64,000 nucleotides of DNA from Caldimonas thermodepolymerans. GTDB lineage: Bacteria; Pseudomonadota; Gammaproteobacteria; Burkholderiales; Burkholderiaceae_C. The translations under genes were made by a program, and so were the position numbers. The DNA lies in NCBI RefSeq assembly GCF_015476235.1, contig NZ_CP064338.1:1860001-1924000 (forward strand). The letters run 5' to 3'. Of the stretch, positions 1 to 8,593 are shown in pieces; position 1 is the first letter of the stretch; the number at the start of each line of letters is the position of its first letter. The notes below the pieces were generated by a model. The model saw only the letters and a program-made list of their open reading frames with translations. It searched no databases and was not told where the DNA came from.

Positions 1-83
1 GAGAAACCGATCACGATCAACGTCCAGATGAGCGCGACGGCGGTTATCAGGATGAAATGCTTGCCGGTGATCCGCTTTTCCAT
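1..83 (-). CDS. Small membrane protein, C-terminus outside window
   Basis: Only the first 27 codons or so are inside the window. They begin with MEKRITGK and run into a hydrophobic segment (residues about 9-27) that looks like one transmembrane helix. The start codon lies 3 bases beyond the stop codon of the DoxX-like gene upstream, so the two are almost certainly one transcript and translationally coupled. The family cannot be named from this fragment. Confidence 0.5.
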   Translation of the reverse strand, partial: MEKRITGKHFILITAVALIWTLIVIGF

Positions 84-86
84 GAT

Positions 87-539
87 TCACCCCTTGCGGT
101 TCTTGAAACCTTCCCACAGGAACAAGGGCTCGGCCTTTTTCCGCAGGTAGTCGACATAATAGCCACCATAAGCCAGCAGCAGGGAGCCGTTGATCAGCAG
201 TTCCTGCGTCCCGGTGAATGCCTGCCGGGGGTGGGGCGACACGAACAGGTTGAGGTAGGAGATCTGCACGGTGATGCCGGCCATCACGATCAGCGCCAGC
301 GGCACGAACCAGTTGAACAGCAGCATCGCGCCCAGCACCACCTCGAGGTACTTGACGAACGGGTAGAACCCGACGTTGTGCATCTCGGTCAGGTAGGGGC
401 CCACCGGGCCGGCCTTGCTGAAGTCGGGCACGTAGTTGAAGATCACGAAATACAGCCCGGACTTGAGGTAATGGAAGGCGTAGTAATACCTCAGCCACAT
501 CACCAGGTATTTCCATGGTGATTCGTTTGCCTTGATCAC
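87..539 (-). CDS. DoxX-like integral membrane protein
   Basis: A 150-residue protein with about four hydrophobic segments (near residues 10-35, 65-82, 83-98 and 115-130) and the size and pattern of the DoxX/DoxD-like family. These are small inner-membrane proteins, some tied to quinone-linked redox reactions or thiosulfate oxidation, but the role of most members is unknown. The start has a GGAG-type ribosome site just upstream. The next gene downstream starts 3 bases after its stop. The fold call is fairly firm; a specific substrate cannot be given. Confidence 0.7.
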   Translation of the reverse strand: MIKANESPWKYLVMWLRYYYAFHYLKSGLYFVIFNYVPDFSKAGPVGPYLTEMHNVGFYPFVKYLEVVLGAMLLFNWFVPLALIVMAGITVQISYLNLFVSPHPRQAFTGTQELLINGSLLLAYGGYYVDYLRKKAEPLFLWEGFKNRKG

Positions 540-768
540 GGCGTCTCCTCAATGATTGCGAACGCCGCGCAGCGTTAGAGAAGCCTGGAAAGCCGAACAA
601 GCGCAAACACTGAATATCAGTTATGCGGCGGCGCAGGTATTCAATTCCGGACGAAAAGCCAGTTGGATATTCGCAACCCAGGGAAAATCCGGATATCCGG
701 ATCGGCGGGTATCCTGCGGACAAATCGGGGCAGCCCGTCACCCGGAAAAAGGGGCGGCGGGCGCCGCC

Positions 769-2045
<1,277 letters not shown>

Positions 2046-2049
<4 letters not shown>

Positions 2050-3104
2050 GCCGCGGCCGCGACGAAGACATGGAACCAGCCGCGCTCGTCGCTCCAGTGT
2101 TGCAAGGCGCCGAAGCCGGCGTCGCGCAGCAGCGCGGCAAACCCGTCGGCAGCGTACTTGTAGGAGTACTCGGTCACGATGGCTTCTCCTGCGTCGAAGC
2201 GGCGCTCGGCAGCACCGATGCGCACCACCTGGGTCTCGCGCGAGACGAGCTGCATCTCGATGCGGCTCTCGCGGGCGTTGAACTGCGCGCGGTGCGCGAA
2301 GCGCCGCGGTTCGAAGTCGGCGTCGAGCTCGCGGTTCACGACGCGCAGCACGTTCAGGTTGAAGGCGGCCGTCACCCCCAGCGCGTCGTCGTAGGCGGCT
2401 TCGAGGACGTGGCGCTCCTTGAGGCCGTCCACGCCGATCAGCAGCCGCCCGTCGCGGCCAAGGTGCTCGCGCATCGAGCGCAGCAACGCGAGGGCCTCGT
2501 CGGGCGTGAAGTTGCCGATCGACGAACCGGGGTAGAAGAACACCGGCGGGGCGTCGAAGCGGGCCAGCACGCGCTGCAGGCGCAGCGGCCGGGTGAAATC
2601 GGTCGCCACCCCGGCGAGGGCCATGCCGGGAAAGCGCCCGGTGCCGGCCTGCAGCGAGATGCGCAGCCATTGCGGCGAGATGTCCACGCCGACCCACCGG
2701 CGTGCCCCCACCGCTTCCAGCCAGGGCCAGGACTTGGCGCCGTCGCCGCACCCCAGGTCCACCCACTGCGCGCCGCGCGGCAGGTGGCGCGCGATCTCCT
2801 CGCGGTGCCGTTCGAAGATCGCCGCCTCGGTGCGGGTCGGGTAGTACTCCTGCAGCTCGCAGATGGCGCTGTACAGCGCGCAGCCCTGGGCGTCGTAGAA
2901 GAACTTGGGCGAGACGCGTGCCGGCCGCTCGAACAGCCCGGCGCGCAGGGCGGCCAGCCGGGCGGCGCGGTCGGACAGCGCGTCGGCGGCCAGCATGTCG
3001 GTGATGTCATGGGCCCACGCCGCGGTCGGGACGTCGGGACGGGGGGAGGCGGGCGACCGCGCTGCCGCGGCGGCCTGGGCCGGGTGCTGTGGCGGAGGGT
3101 TCAT
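2046..3104 (-). CDS. egtD: L-histidine N-alpha-methyltransferase EgtD
   Basis: A 352-residue SAM-dependent methyltransferase that trimethylates histidine to hercynine, the first step of ergothioneine synthesis. Visible motifs are SPKFFYDAQG (about 65-74), the SAM-binding loop DLGCGDGAKS (about 116-125), and the family-typical PGSSIGNF. The start at 3104 is preferred over one 24 bases upstream, because an AAGGA sequence lies 5-6 bases before it. It is the first gene of an egtD-egtB operon. The only gene upstream on this strand is the CBS protein, 49 bases away. Confidence 0.93.
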
Positions 3105-3153
3105 CGAGGTCCTTGGCGGGGCCTGCATGCAGGTGCGGGTGGGAAAGGCGGGC

Positions 3154-3633
3154 TCAGTGCGCGGCGCGCGGGCCGCGGCCCGTGCGGGCCGTGCCGGTCG
3201 TCGAGCGGTCCGGCTCGGAGGGAGACGAAATGCGCTCCAGCGTGTCGTCCACGTCGGCGCCGTGGCGCGTGGCCAGGTCGCCCAGCGAGACGATGCCCAC
3301 CAGCTGCTGCCGGCGGTCCATCACCGGCACGCGGCGGATCTGCACCTCGCCCATCTGCTGCATCACCTCGTCGACATCCTGGTCCTCGAAGCACCAGCGC
3401 ACCTGCTCGCTCATCACGTCCTTCACCGGCGTGGCGTCGGGCGGCAGGCCGCTGGCCACCGCGCGCACGGTGATGTCGCGGTCGGTGATCATGCCGACCA
3501 GCGTGTGGCCGCTGCACACCGGCACCGCGCCGACGTTGATCTGGTCCATCAGCTGGGCGGCGACCTGCAGGCTGTCGTCGGGAGAGACCACGCGCACCTG
3601 GCGGGTCATGATCCCGGAGATCGGTCGTGGCAT
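3154..3633 (-). CDS. Tandem CBS-domain protein
   Basis: A 159-residue soluble protein made of two CBS repeats (about 5-60 and 70-130), with the typical blocks VGMITDRDITVRA and LVGIVSLGDLATRH. CBS pairs bind adenine nucleotides such as AMP, ATP or NADH and usually act as energy or redox sensors. As a stand-alone protein its partner is unknown. The C-terminal 30 residues are polar and probably disordered. It lies 49 bases upstream of egtD on the same strand and may share its transcript. Confidence 0.85.
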   Translation of the reverse strand: MPRPISGIMTRQVRVVSPDDSLQVAAQLMDQINVGAVPVCSGHTLVGMITDRDITVRAVASGLPPDATPVKDVMSEQVRWCFEDQDVDEVMQQMGEVQIRRVPVMDRRQQLVGIVSLGDLATRHGADVDDTLERISSPSEPDRSTTGTARTGRGPRAAH

Positions 3634-3800
3634 CGCATCCGCTCCTGGTCAGGCTGGCAAGGCAGGGGCGCACGCCACTGGGGGCGCGCGGACGTCCAGG
3701 CCCTGCGGCAAACCGCATGCCCGGCGCCTTGCAGGTCCGGACCCTGGCGTCGGGTGCCCGGTTGACTCCAGAATGGTCCACCCCACGACCACGACATCTC

Positions 3801-3806
3801 AGGAGG
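3801..3806 (+). promoter_or_regulatory. Ribosome binding site fixing a TTG start
   Basis: A perfect AGGAGG ends 5 bases before the TTG codon at 3812. No ATG in the reading frame has a comparable site (the ATG at 3773 has none), so the protease most likely starts at TTG. Confidence 0.7.
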
Positions 3807-3811
3807 TTTCC

Positions 3812-5326
3812 TTGGCCCTCGCGACCTCATCCCCTGCGCCGGCCGCGCGGCGTTCCTCGCTGGCGCGCTTCCTGCTGTTGCCGGCCGCCGGCTTCGTCGC
3901 GGCCGGACGCTACACGTCGAACGCCACGCAGCGCCTGCTGCGCCAGCTGCAGCCCTGCGCGCCGGGGGAATCGCGCACCGTGGCGGGGGTGGCGTTGCGG
4001 GTCATCGCGTCGGCGGCGACCGACGGCACCAAGGTGATCGCGCTGCGCCCCGACGAAGCCGCCTTGCTGCAAGCCGAGGCGCCCGGGCTGCGGCTGGTGC
4101 CCGAGCGGCGTTACCTGCCGGCACGCGCGCCGCGGCTGCATGCGAAGCGCCGCCCGCAGGCCCGGGGCGGCGAGCAGCAGACCCTGGTGCTCAAGGTCAC
4201 GGCCGGCGAAGGCGCACAGGCCCGGCCGCTGCCGGACTGCCTGGTCGTGATGCTCACCGACCTGGCCACCGGCGCGGGCGTCGAGGGCACCACCAATGCG
4301 CGCGGCGAGCTGCGGCTGCGCCTGCCGGCCGGCCTCGCCCAGGCGCCGCTGGTGGCAGCCTATCCGCTGCATGGCGCCTGGCCGCGCGAGTGGCGCCGGC
4401 TGCCCCTGCAGCCCGGGATGACGCTCGCGTTGCCCGCGCTGGAGCCCGATTTCGCGGATGCGCGCCGCACGCTCTACGGCGCGCCACAGGACCGCGCGGG
4501 CGAAGGGGTGACGGTCGGCGTGATCGACACCGGCGTCGGCCCGCATGCGGACCTGCCGGTCGCGCTGGGGCGCAACACGACATTGGTCGAGCCGGTCGAC
4601 CAGTGGCACGACGAGGACGGCCATGGCACGCACGTGGCCGGCGTCATCGCCGCGCGGGCGCGCGCGGGCGAGCCGGGTGTCACCGGCGAGGCCGCCGGCG
4701 TGCGGCTGCACGCCTACCGCGTCTTCGAGCACGGCGAGGTGGGCGCCTCCAACGCGGCGATCCGCGAAGCCATCCGCCAGGCGGTGCTGGACGGCTGCGA
4801 CATCATCAACATGAGCCTGGGCGGTGGCGGGCCCGACCCGGCGATCGCCGAGGCGATCCAGTTCGCGCGGCTGAGCGGCGCCGTGTGCGTGGTCGCGGCC
4901 GGCAACGAAGGCGGGCCGGTGAGCTTCCCGGCCAGCGACCCGCTGTCGGTGGCGGTATCGGCCATCGGGGTGCATGGCACCTGGCCCAAGGGGGCGGCGC
5001 AGCAACGCCACGTCACCACGCCGACCGGCAAACATGACAGCTTCGTGGCGCGTTTTTCCAACCGGGGGGTGCAGGTGCGGCTGGCCGCGCCGGGCGTGGG
5101 CATCGTCTCGACCATCCACCGCGACCGCTACGGGGTGATGGACGGCACCGCGATGGCCAGCCCGATCGCCGCCGGCGTGCTGGCCCGGGCGCTCGCACGC
5201 TCGCCGCAGCTGCTGCGCGTGCCGCGCGATGCGCGACGCTCCGAAGCGATCATCGAGCTGGCCATGCGCCATGCCGAAGACCTTGGCTTTCCTGCGACTA
5301 TGCAGGGCAAGGGCCTGGCGCGATAA
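3812..5326 (+). CDS. Subtilisin-like serine protease (S8 family)
   Basis: A 504-residue protein beginning with TTG. The S8 catalytic triad is complete: Asp239 in GVIDTGVG, His271 in DGHGTHVAG, Ser449 in GTAMASP, with the oxyanion Asn in AAGNEGG near 363. Residues 1-230 precede the catalytic domain. Residues about 60-100 look like part of an I9-type propeptide, and 125-205 resemble a beta-sandwich insert. The N-terminus has a short hydrophobic stretch (about 18-32) but no clear cleavage site, so export is uncertain. An 81-residue gene follows after 8 bases and is presumably cotranscribed. Substrate unknown. Confidence 0.88.
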   Translation: MALATSSPAPAARRSSLARFLLLPAAGFVAAGRYTSNATQRLLRQLQPCAPGESRTVAGVALRVIASAATDGTKVIALRPDEAALLQAEAPGLRLVPERRYLPARAPRLHAKRRPQARGGEQQTLVLKVTAGEGAQARPLPDCLVVMLTDLATGAGVEGTTNARGELRLRLPAGLAQAPLVAAYPLHGAWPREWRRLPLQPGMTLALPALEPDFADARRTLYGAPQDRAGEGVTVGVIDTGVGPHADLPVALGRNTTLVEPVDQWHDEDGHGTHVAGVIAARARAGEPGVTGEAAGVRLHAYRVFEHGEVGASNAAIREAIRQAVLDGCDIINMSLGGGGPDPAIAEAIQFARLSGAVCVVAAGNEGGPVSFPASDPLSVAVSAIGVHGTWPKGAAQQRHVTTPTGKHDSFVARFSNRGVQVRLAAPGVGIVSTIHRDRYGVMDGTAMASPIAAGVLARALARSPQLLRVPRDARRSEAIIELAMRHAEDLGFPATMQGKGLAR

Positions 5327-5334
5327 TCGACCCC

Positions 5335-5580
5335 ATGAAACGCTTCGTGCTCTACTGCGGTTCCGCGGGCGCGGATGGCCCGCAGGTCGGCCCCGAGGAG
5401 GCGGCTGCGGCCACCCGGGCCGAGGGCGCCACCGTGGTTGCCGCCGGCACGGGCACGCTGGTCGTCGACGCCGACCTGCCCCAGATCCAGCGCATCTCTC
5501 GCCAGCTGCCCGGCTGGTCCTACACCGTCGAGACCCGCAGCATCCGCAAGCCCGCGCCGCCGCGCCGCAAGGCCGCCTGA
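5335..5580 (+). CDS. Small protein paired with the subtilase; I9-propeptide-like fold suspected
   Basis: An 81-residue protein starting 8 bases after the protease stop codon. No motif identifies it. Reading its hydrophobic pattern by eye gives strand (2-8), helix (18-30), strand (32-38), strand (40-47), helix (48-59), strand (60-70), then a basic tail. This beta-alpha-beta-beta-alpha-beta order is the order of subtilisin propeptides and stand-alone I9 inhibitors. The inference is that it may be an inhibitor or folding helper for the neighbouring protease. It has no signal peptide. It is real by position and codon use; the function is a guess. Confidence 0.65.
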   Translation: MKRFVLYCGSAGADGPQVGPEEAAAATRAEGATVVAAGTGTLVVDADLPQIQRISRQLPGWSYTVETRSIRKPAPPRRKAA

Positions 5581-5586
5581 GGCGGC
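5572..5586. terminator. Short GC hairpin between convergent genes
   Basis: GCCGCC and GGCGGC flank a 3-base loop that contains the stop codon of the small gene. It sits in the 22-base gap between two convergent genes. There is no T-run, so a terminator role is only a possibility. Confidence 0.3.
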
Positions 5587-5602
5587 GGCTTCTCCGTCAG
5601 GT

Positions 5603-6025
5603 TCAACCGTAGGCGCCTTGGCGGGGCGGCCCGCCCGTGACGCCCGTGGTGGGCAGCTGGTCGCTGGCGTGCACGCCCGGCGCCTGCACGCCGCTGACGG
5701 TGCGGCAGCTGGCCGCACAGCGCTCGCAGGCGGCCACGCAGTGCTCCATCCCGTCCAGCTGCCGGCAGCTTTGCGCGCAGGCGCCGCAGACCGTGGCGCA
5801 CAGGGCGCAGACCTCGGTGTGCAGCGTCGAGCCGGCCAGCATGAAGTGCGCCGCCGTGCCGCACAGCTCGGCGCAGTTGAGCATCAGGGTCAGGTGGCCG
5901 CGTTCGCTGTGCGCGCCCTGACGCTCCAGGCAAGGGCCCATGGCCATCGCCAGGCAGGTGGTGCGGCACTGCAGGCAGTCGTCGATGCACTGCCGTACGG
6001 CAGGGTCGTGGGTGATGCCGGTCAT
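5603..6025 (-). CDS. Four-helix-bundle copper-binding protein (Csp / DUF326 type)
   Basis: A 140-residue protein with about 17 cysteines spaced as in the copper-storage protein family, for example CIDDCLQCRTTC near the start and CALCATVCGACAQSC in the middle. Such proteins line the inside of a four-helix bundle with Cys thiols and hold many Cu(I) ions. No signal peptide is seen, so this would be the cytosolic type. The start at 6025 has a GGAG about 8 bases upstream. A longer in-frame version starts at 6121 but its extra residues look non-coding. Confidence 0.85.
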   Translation of the reverse strand: MTGITHDPAVRQCIDDCLQCRTTCLAMAMGPCLERQGAHSERGHLTLMLNCAELCGTAAHFMLAGSTLHTEVCALCATVCGACAQSCRQLDGMEHCVAACERCAASCRTVSGVQAPGVHASDQLPTTGVTGGPPRQGAYG

Positions 6026-6133
6026 GTCATGGCTCCATCGGGTGTCCCGGGAGCGGCAAGCCGCATTCCCTGGGTATGGGGCTTGCCGTGCTCCCATCGC
6101 GCGGCCGCCCGGCCGCGACACGAGGAGCCTGGC

Positions 6134-6637
6134 ATGATCCCTTCACCCGCGATGCGTACCCTGGCCGCCGGCGGTGCTGCCGGGCTGCTGTCGGCCGCCG
6201 CGCTCGCCTGGCGCGGGCGCCGCGACGCGCACAGCGCCGTTGCCCCGCTGAATGCCACCAGCCACATCGTCTGGGGCGAGGAGGCCTTGCACGCGGACCG
6301 GCCGACGCTGCGCCATACGCTGACCGGCTCGCTGCTGCATGCCGGCTCCGCGCTGATGTGGGGGCTGCTGTTCGACCGCCTGCTGCACCGGCTGCGGCCC
6401 CCGCGGCAGGCGCCGGCCGTGGTGCGCAGTGCGGTCGAGGCCACGGCCGCCGCGGCGGTGGTCGACCTGCTGCTGGTGCCGCGGCGGCTGACGCCGGGGT
6501 TCGAGCGCCGCCTGTCCGGACGCAGCCTGGCGCTGGTCTATGCGGCGCTGGCCGCAGGCATGGTCGCCGGCACCATGGCGATCCGCCAGGGCTCCCGGGA
6601 GGGGCAAAGAAAAACGGGCCCCGAGGGGCCCGTGTGA
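6134..6637 (+). CDS. Hypothetical membrane protein
   Basis: A 167-residue protein with hydrophobic segments near residues 8-25, 65-80, 100-112 and 130-150, consistent with three or four membrane helices. The start is set by GAGGAG ending 6 bases before the ATG. No family is recognised. The final ten codons overlap the intrinsic terminator of the convergent flhDC operon, so the C-terminus (polar, Gly/Lys/Arg-rich) is partly dictated by that hairpin. Confidence 0.7.
   Translation: MIPSPAMRTLAAGGAAGLLSAAALAWRGRRDAHSAVAPLNATSHIVWGEEALHADRPTLRHTLTGSLLHAGSALMWGLLFDRLLHRLRPPRQAPAVVRSAVEATAAAAVVDLLLVPRRLTPGFERRLSGRSLALVYAALAAGMVAGTMAIRQGSREGQRKTGPEGPV
6606..6633 (-). terminator. Intrinsic terminator of flhDC
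   Basis: A perfect 8-bp stem (6614-6621 with 6626-6633, loop 6622-6625) is followed on the minus strand by TTTTTCTTT (6614-6606). It lies about 65 bases past the flhC stop and inside the last codons of the convergent plus-strand gene. Confidence 0.8.
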
Positions 6638-6698
6638 AGGCACAGCGTACTGTGCTTTTCTCAGGAGGAGACTGTCACCGACGCAAGGGGACAAGACG

Positions 6699-7235
6699 TC
6701 AATGGATGTGCAGGGCGCCCTTGGCCTTGCCCTTGCCGGCGCGCGCCGGCGGGTTGCACATGCCGCAGACGAAGTTGCGTGCGATCTCGTGCGGGTGGGT
6801 CACGAAGTGCCCGCCGCACTTGCTGCACTTGGTCATGGTCAGCATGCCGTTGTCGACGAACTTCACCAGGCGCCACGCGCGGGTGATCGACAGCAGCGGC
6901 TCCAGCGACTGCGCCTGGGTCTGCTCCAGGTACAGCCGGTAGGCCTTGATGATGGTGTCGATCTCGTCCAGTTCCGCGACCTTGTTCAGGTACTCGTGGA
7001 TGTTCAGGAACAGGCTGGCGTGGATGTTGGGCTGCCAGGTCATGAACCAGTCGGTCGAGAACGGCAGCTGGCCCTTGGACGGTGACCGGCCGGCCACTTC
7101 CTTGTACAGGCGCAGCAGGCGCTCGTAGGAGAGGTCGGTTTCCGATTCCAGCACCTGCAGGCGGGCGCCCAGCTGGATCAGCGTGACCGCGCGTTCGATC
7201 TGACGCGCTTCGGAGAGGATGCTCTTGTTGCGCAT
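6699..7235 (-). CDS. flhC: Flagellar master regulator subunit FlhC
   Basis: A 178-residue protein matching FlhC over its full length. With FlhD it forms the FlhD4C2 complex that activates class II flagellar genes with sigma-70. The zinc-binding cysteines are present as CSKC (about 139-142) and CGMC (about 160-163). The sequence LPFSTDWFMTWQPNIHAS is typical of the family. The gene follows flhD after 30 bases and ends in a good intrinsic terminator. Confidence 0.97.
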   Translation of the reverse strand: MRNKSILSEARQIERAVTLIQLGARLQVLESETDLSYERLLRLYKEVAGRSPSKGQLPFSTDWFMTWQPNIHASLFLNIHEYLNKVAELDEIDTIIKAYRLYLEQTQAQSLEPLLSITRAWRLVKFVDNGMLTMTKCSKCGGHFVTHPHEIARNFVCGMCNPPARAGKGKAKGALHIH

Positions 7236-7265
7236 GGCTGGCGACCTTCGCGATCGACGGGAGGA

Positions 7266-7595
7266 TCAGGCGGCTTCCTGGTGGCGGCCGGCCATCAGGA
7301 TCGAGGCGTGCAGGCGCGAGGTGCTGTCGTTGGCCGCGCTCTTGCCGTGGTTGGTGAGCAGGCCCCAGACCAGGTCGTCGTCGAAGCGGAAGCGGCACAG
7401 CAGCGTGTTGCCCGAGGCGATCTTCAACATCTGCGCGGGCGTCAGCATCGCCAGCATGTCGGCGGTGTCCTCGCTGATGCCCAGGCGGAACAGGGCTTCC
7501 TCGCGGTCGGCGCGGATCAGGTTCTGCGCCAGCATCAGGTACGACAGGTTGGCTTCGCGGATTTCGGTGAGGATCTGGTCGGCGGTGGTGCTCAT
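7266..7595 (-). CDS. flhD: Flagellar master regulator subunit FlhD
   Basis: A 109-residue FlhD homologue, first gene of the flhDC operon. Typical segments are EIREANLSYLMLAQ and LFRLGISEDTADMLAMLTP. The start at 7595 has AAGGAG 7 bases upstream; a 37-residue upstream in-frame extension has no such site and does not look like FlhD. FlhD is the DNA-binding partner of FlhC. No other flagellar gene is in the window, so the operon stands apart from the structural clusters. Confidence 0.96.
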   Translation of the reverse strand: MSTTADQILTEIREANLSYLMLAQNLIRADREEALFRLGISEDTADMLAMLTPAQMLKIASGNTLLCRFRFDDDLVWGLLTNHGKSAANDSTSRLHASILMAGRHQEAA

Positions 7596-7813
7596 CTTCG
7601 TTCTCCTTCGTGTCACCGCTGTCTCGCGGAACTGATGGTGTTTCGTGTGCTTGCTTTTGCTTGCAACGTGATACGAATTCTGTCCATCCCCGCAGGGCCA
7701 GCCCATCAGCCTCCTTCTGTTCGCGACGTCCCCTTCATCCGAGGGGTCATGTCAGACAAATTCCTACAAGGCCGCCTGAAACATCCCCTTGTTCCGGCTC
7801 AAGTTCACACTTT
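7596..7813 (-). promoter_or_regulatory. flhDC upstream region
   Basis: 218 bases without a gene upstream of flhD, less GC-rich than the surroundings around 7640-7680 and containing the repeated word GCTTGC / TGCTTGC on the plus strand near 7648-7665. The flhDC promoter must lie here, but no -35/-10 pair is good enough to place it. Confidence 0.4.
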
Positions 7814-7996
7814 TCAGACATCCATGACCGGAACCACCTGGCAGACCCCGGCTTCCGGCCATTGCTCGGCCGCCAACGCGCAGGCCAACTGAAGCGCGCG
7901 TTCGCGCTCGGTTTCCGCGACTTCGATCCATCGGGGGGCGGTGTCCCCGGCCGGGTACTTGAAGGCGACCAGCCAGCCTGTGATTTCTGCAAACAT
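7814..7996 (-). CDS. Small hypothetical protein (60 aa)
   Basis: A 60-residue open frame whose amino-acid pattern (FAEITGWLVAFKYPAGDTAP, then a helix-like stretch RERALQLACALAAEQW) is typical of a real small soluble protein. There is no strong ribosome site before the ATG at 7996, so the start could lie further upstream. It reads in the same direction as flhDC but is separated by the flhDC promoter region. Function unknown. Confidence 0.5.
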   Translation of the reverse strand: MFAEITGWLVAFKYPAGDTAPRWIEVAETERERALQLACALAAEQWPEAGVCQVVPVMDV

Positions 7997-8145
7997 CGGT
8001 GTCGTGCGCGCCGCCAGCGGACGCGCTCCACCCGCTCCATGCGGGGGCCAACGCATCGTATCGGCGCAGGCGGGCGCTGCGCGGCCGGGCAGCGCAGGCA
8101 GAAGGCGGTGGCGAGAAATATTTGTCCCGGCAACGCGCGCGGCGT

Positions 8146-8538
8146 TCAGCCGGGGTCGCGCAGGCGCGACGGGTGCATCTGCTCGTATCGCCCCTGGCAG
8201 AGGGCGCAGCGCAGCGCCGTGGGGTGGGCGAGCAGGCGCCGTGCTTCGATCGGTTGGTGGCAATCCACGCACTGGCCGTAGCTGCCGTCGTCCATGCGGC
8301 GCCGCGCGGCCTCGATCTCGACCAGCTCCTCGATGTCGCGGCTCATCTCCACGTGGCGGATGCCGTGCTGCAGCCGGTCGGTGGCGTTGTCGCCCTGGTC
8401 GCCCACCACCCCGGCCTGGCCGCTGGCCTGGTCCGCGGCGGCCTCGCGCGCGCCGCGCACCTGGGACTGCAGTTCGGCCTCGCGCTCGTCGAGCTTCTTG
8501 CGCAGCTGATGCAGCTGGGCGTCGGACAGGTGGGACAT
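8146..8538 (-). CDS. DksA/TraR-family zinc-finger protein
   Basis: A 130-residue protein with an N-terminal coiled-coil-like helix (residues about 4-75) and a C-terminal four-cysteine zinc finger, CVDC (about 90-93) and CALC (about 111-114), as in DksA/TraR proteins. These bind the RNA polymerase secondary channel and modulate initiation, often with ppGpp. It is shorter than DksA (about 150) and the coil-tip acidic residues cannot be judged with certainty. It is likely an accessory DksA-like protein rather than the main one. Confidence 0.85.
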   Translation of the reverse strand: MSHLSDAQLHQLRKKLDEREAELQSQVRGAREAAADQASGQAGVVGDQGDNATDRLQHGIRHVEMSRDIEELVEIEAARRRMDDGSYGQCVDCHQPIEARRLLAHPTALRCALCQGRYEQMHPSRLRDPG

Positions 8539-8567
8539 CGTTCGGCTTTCGGTGGGCCAGCCCGCAG

Positions 8568-8587
8568 GGGGCCGCGCGTGCGGCCCC
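8568..8587 (-). terminator. GC hairpin after the Ser/Thr kinase gene
   Basis: A perfect 8-bp inverted repeat (GGGGCCGC / GCGGCCCC, 4-base loop) lies 7 bases past the kinase stop codon. No T-run follows, so termination is plausible but unproven. Confidence 0.4.
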
Positions 8588-8593
8588 GCGGTG

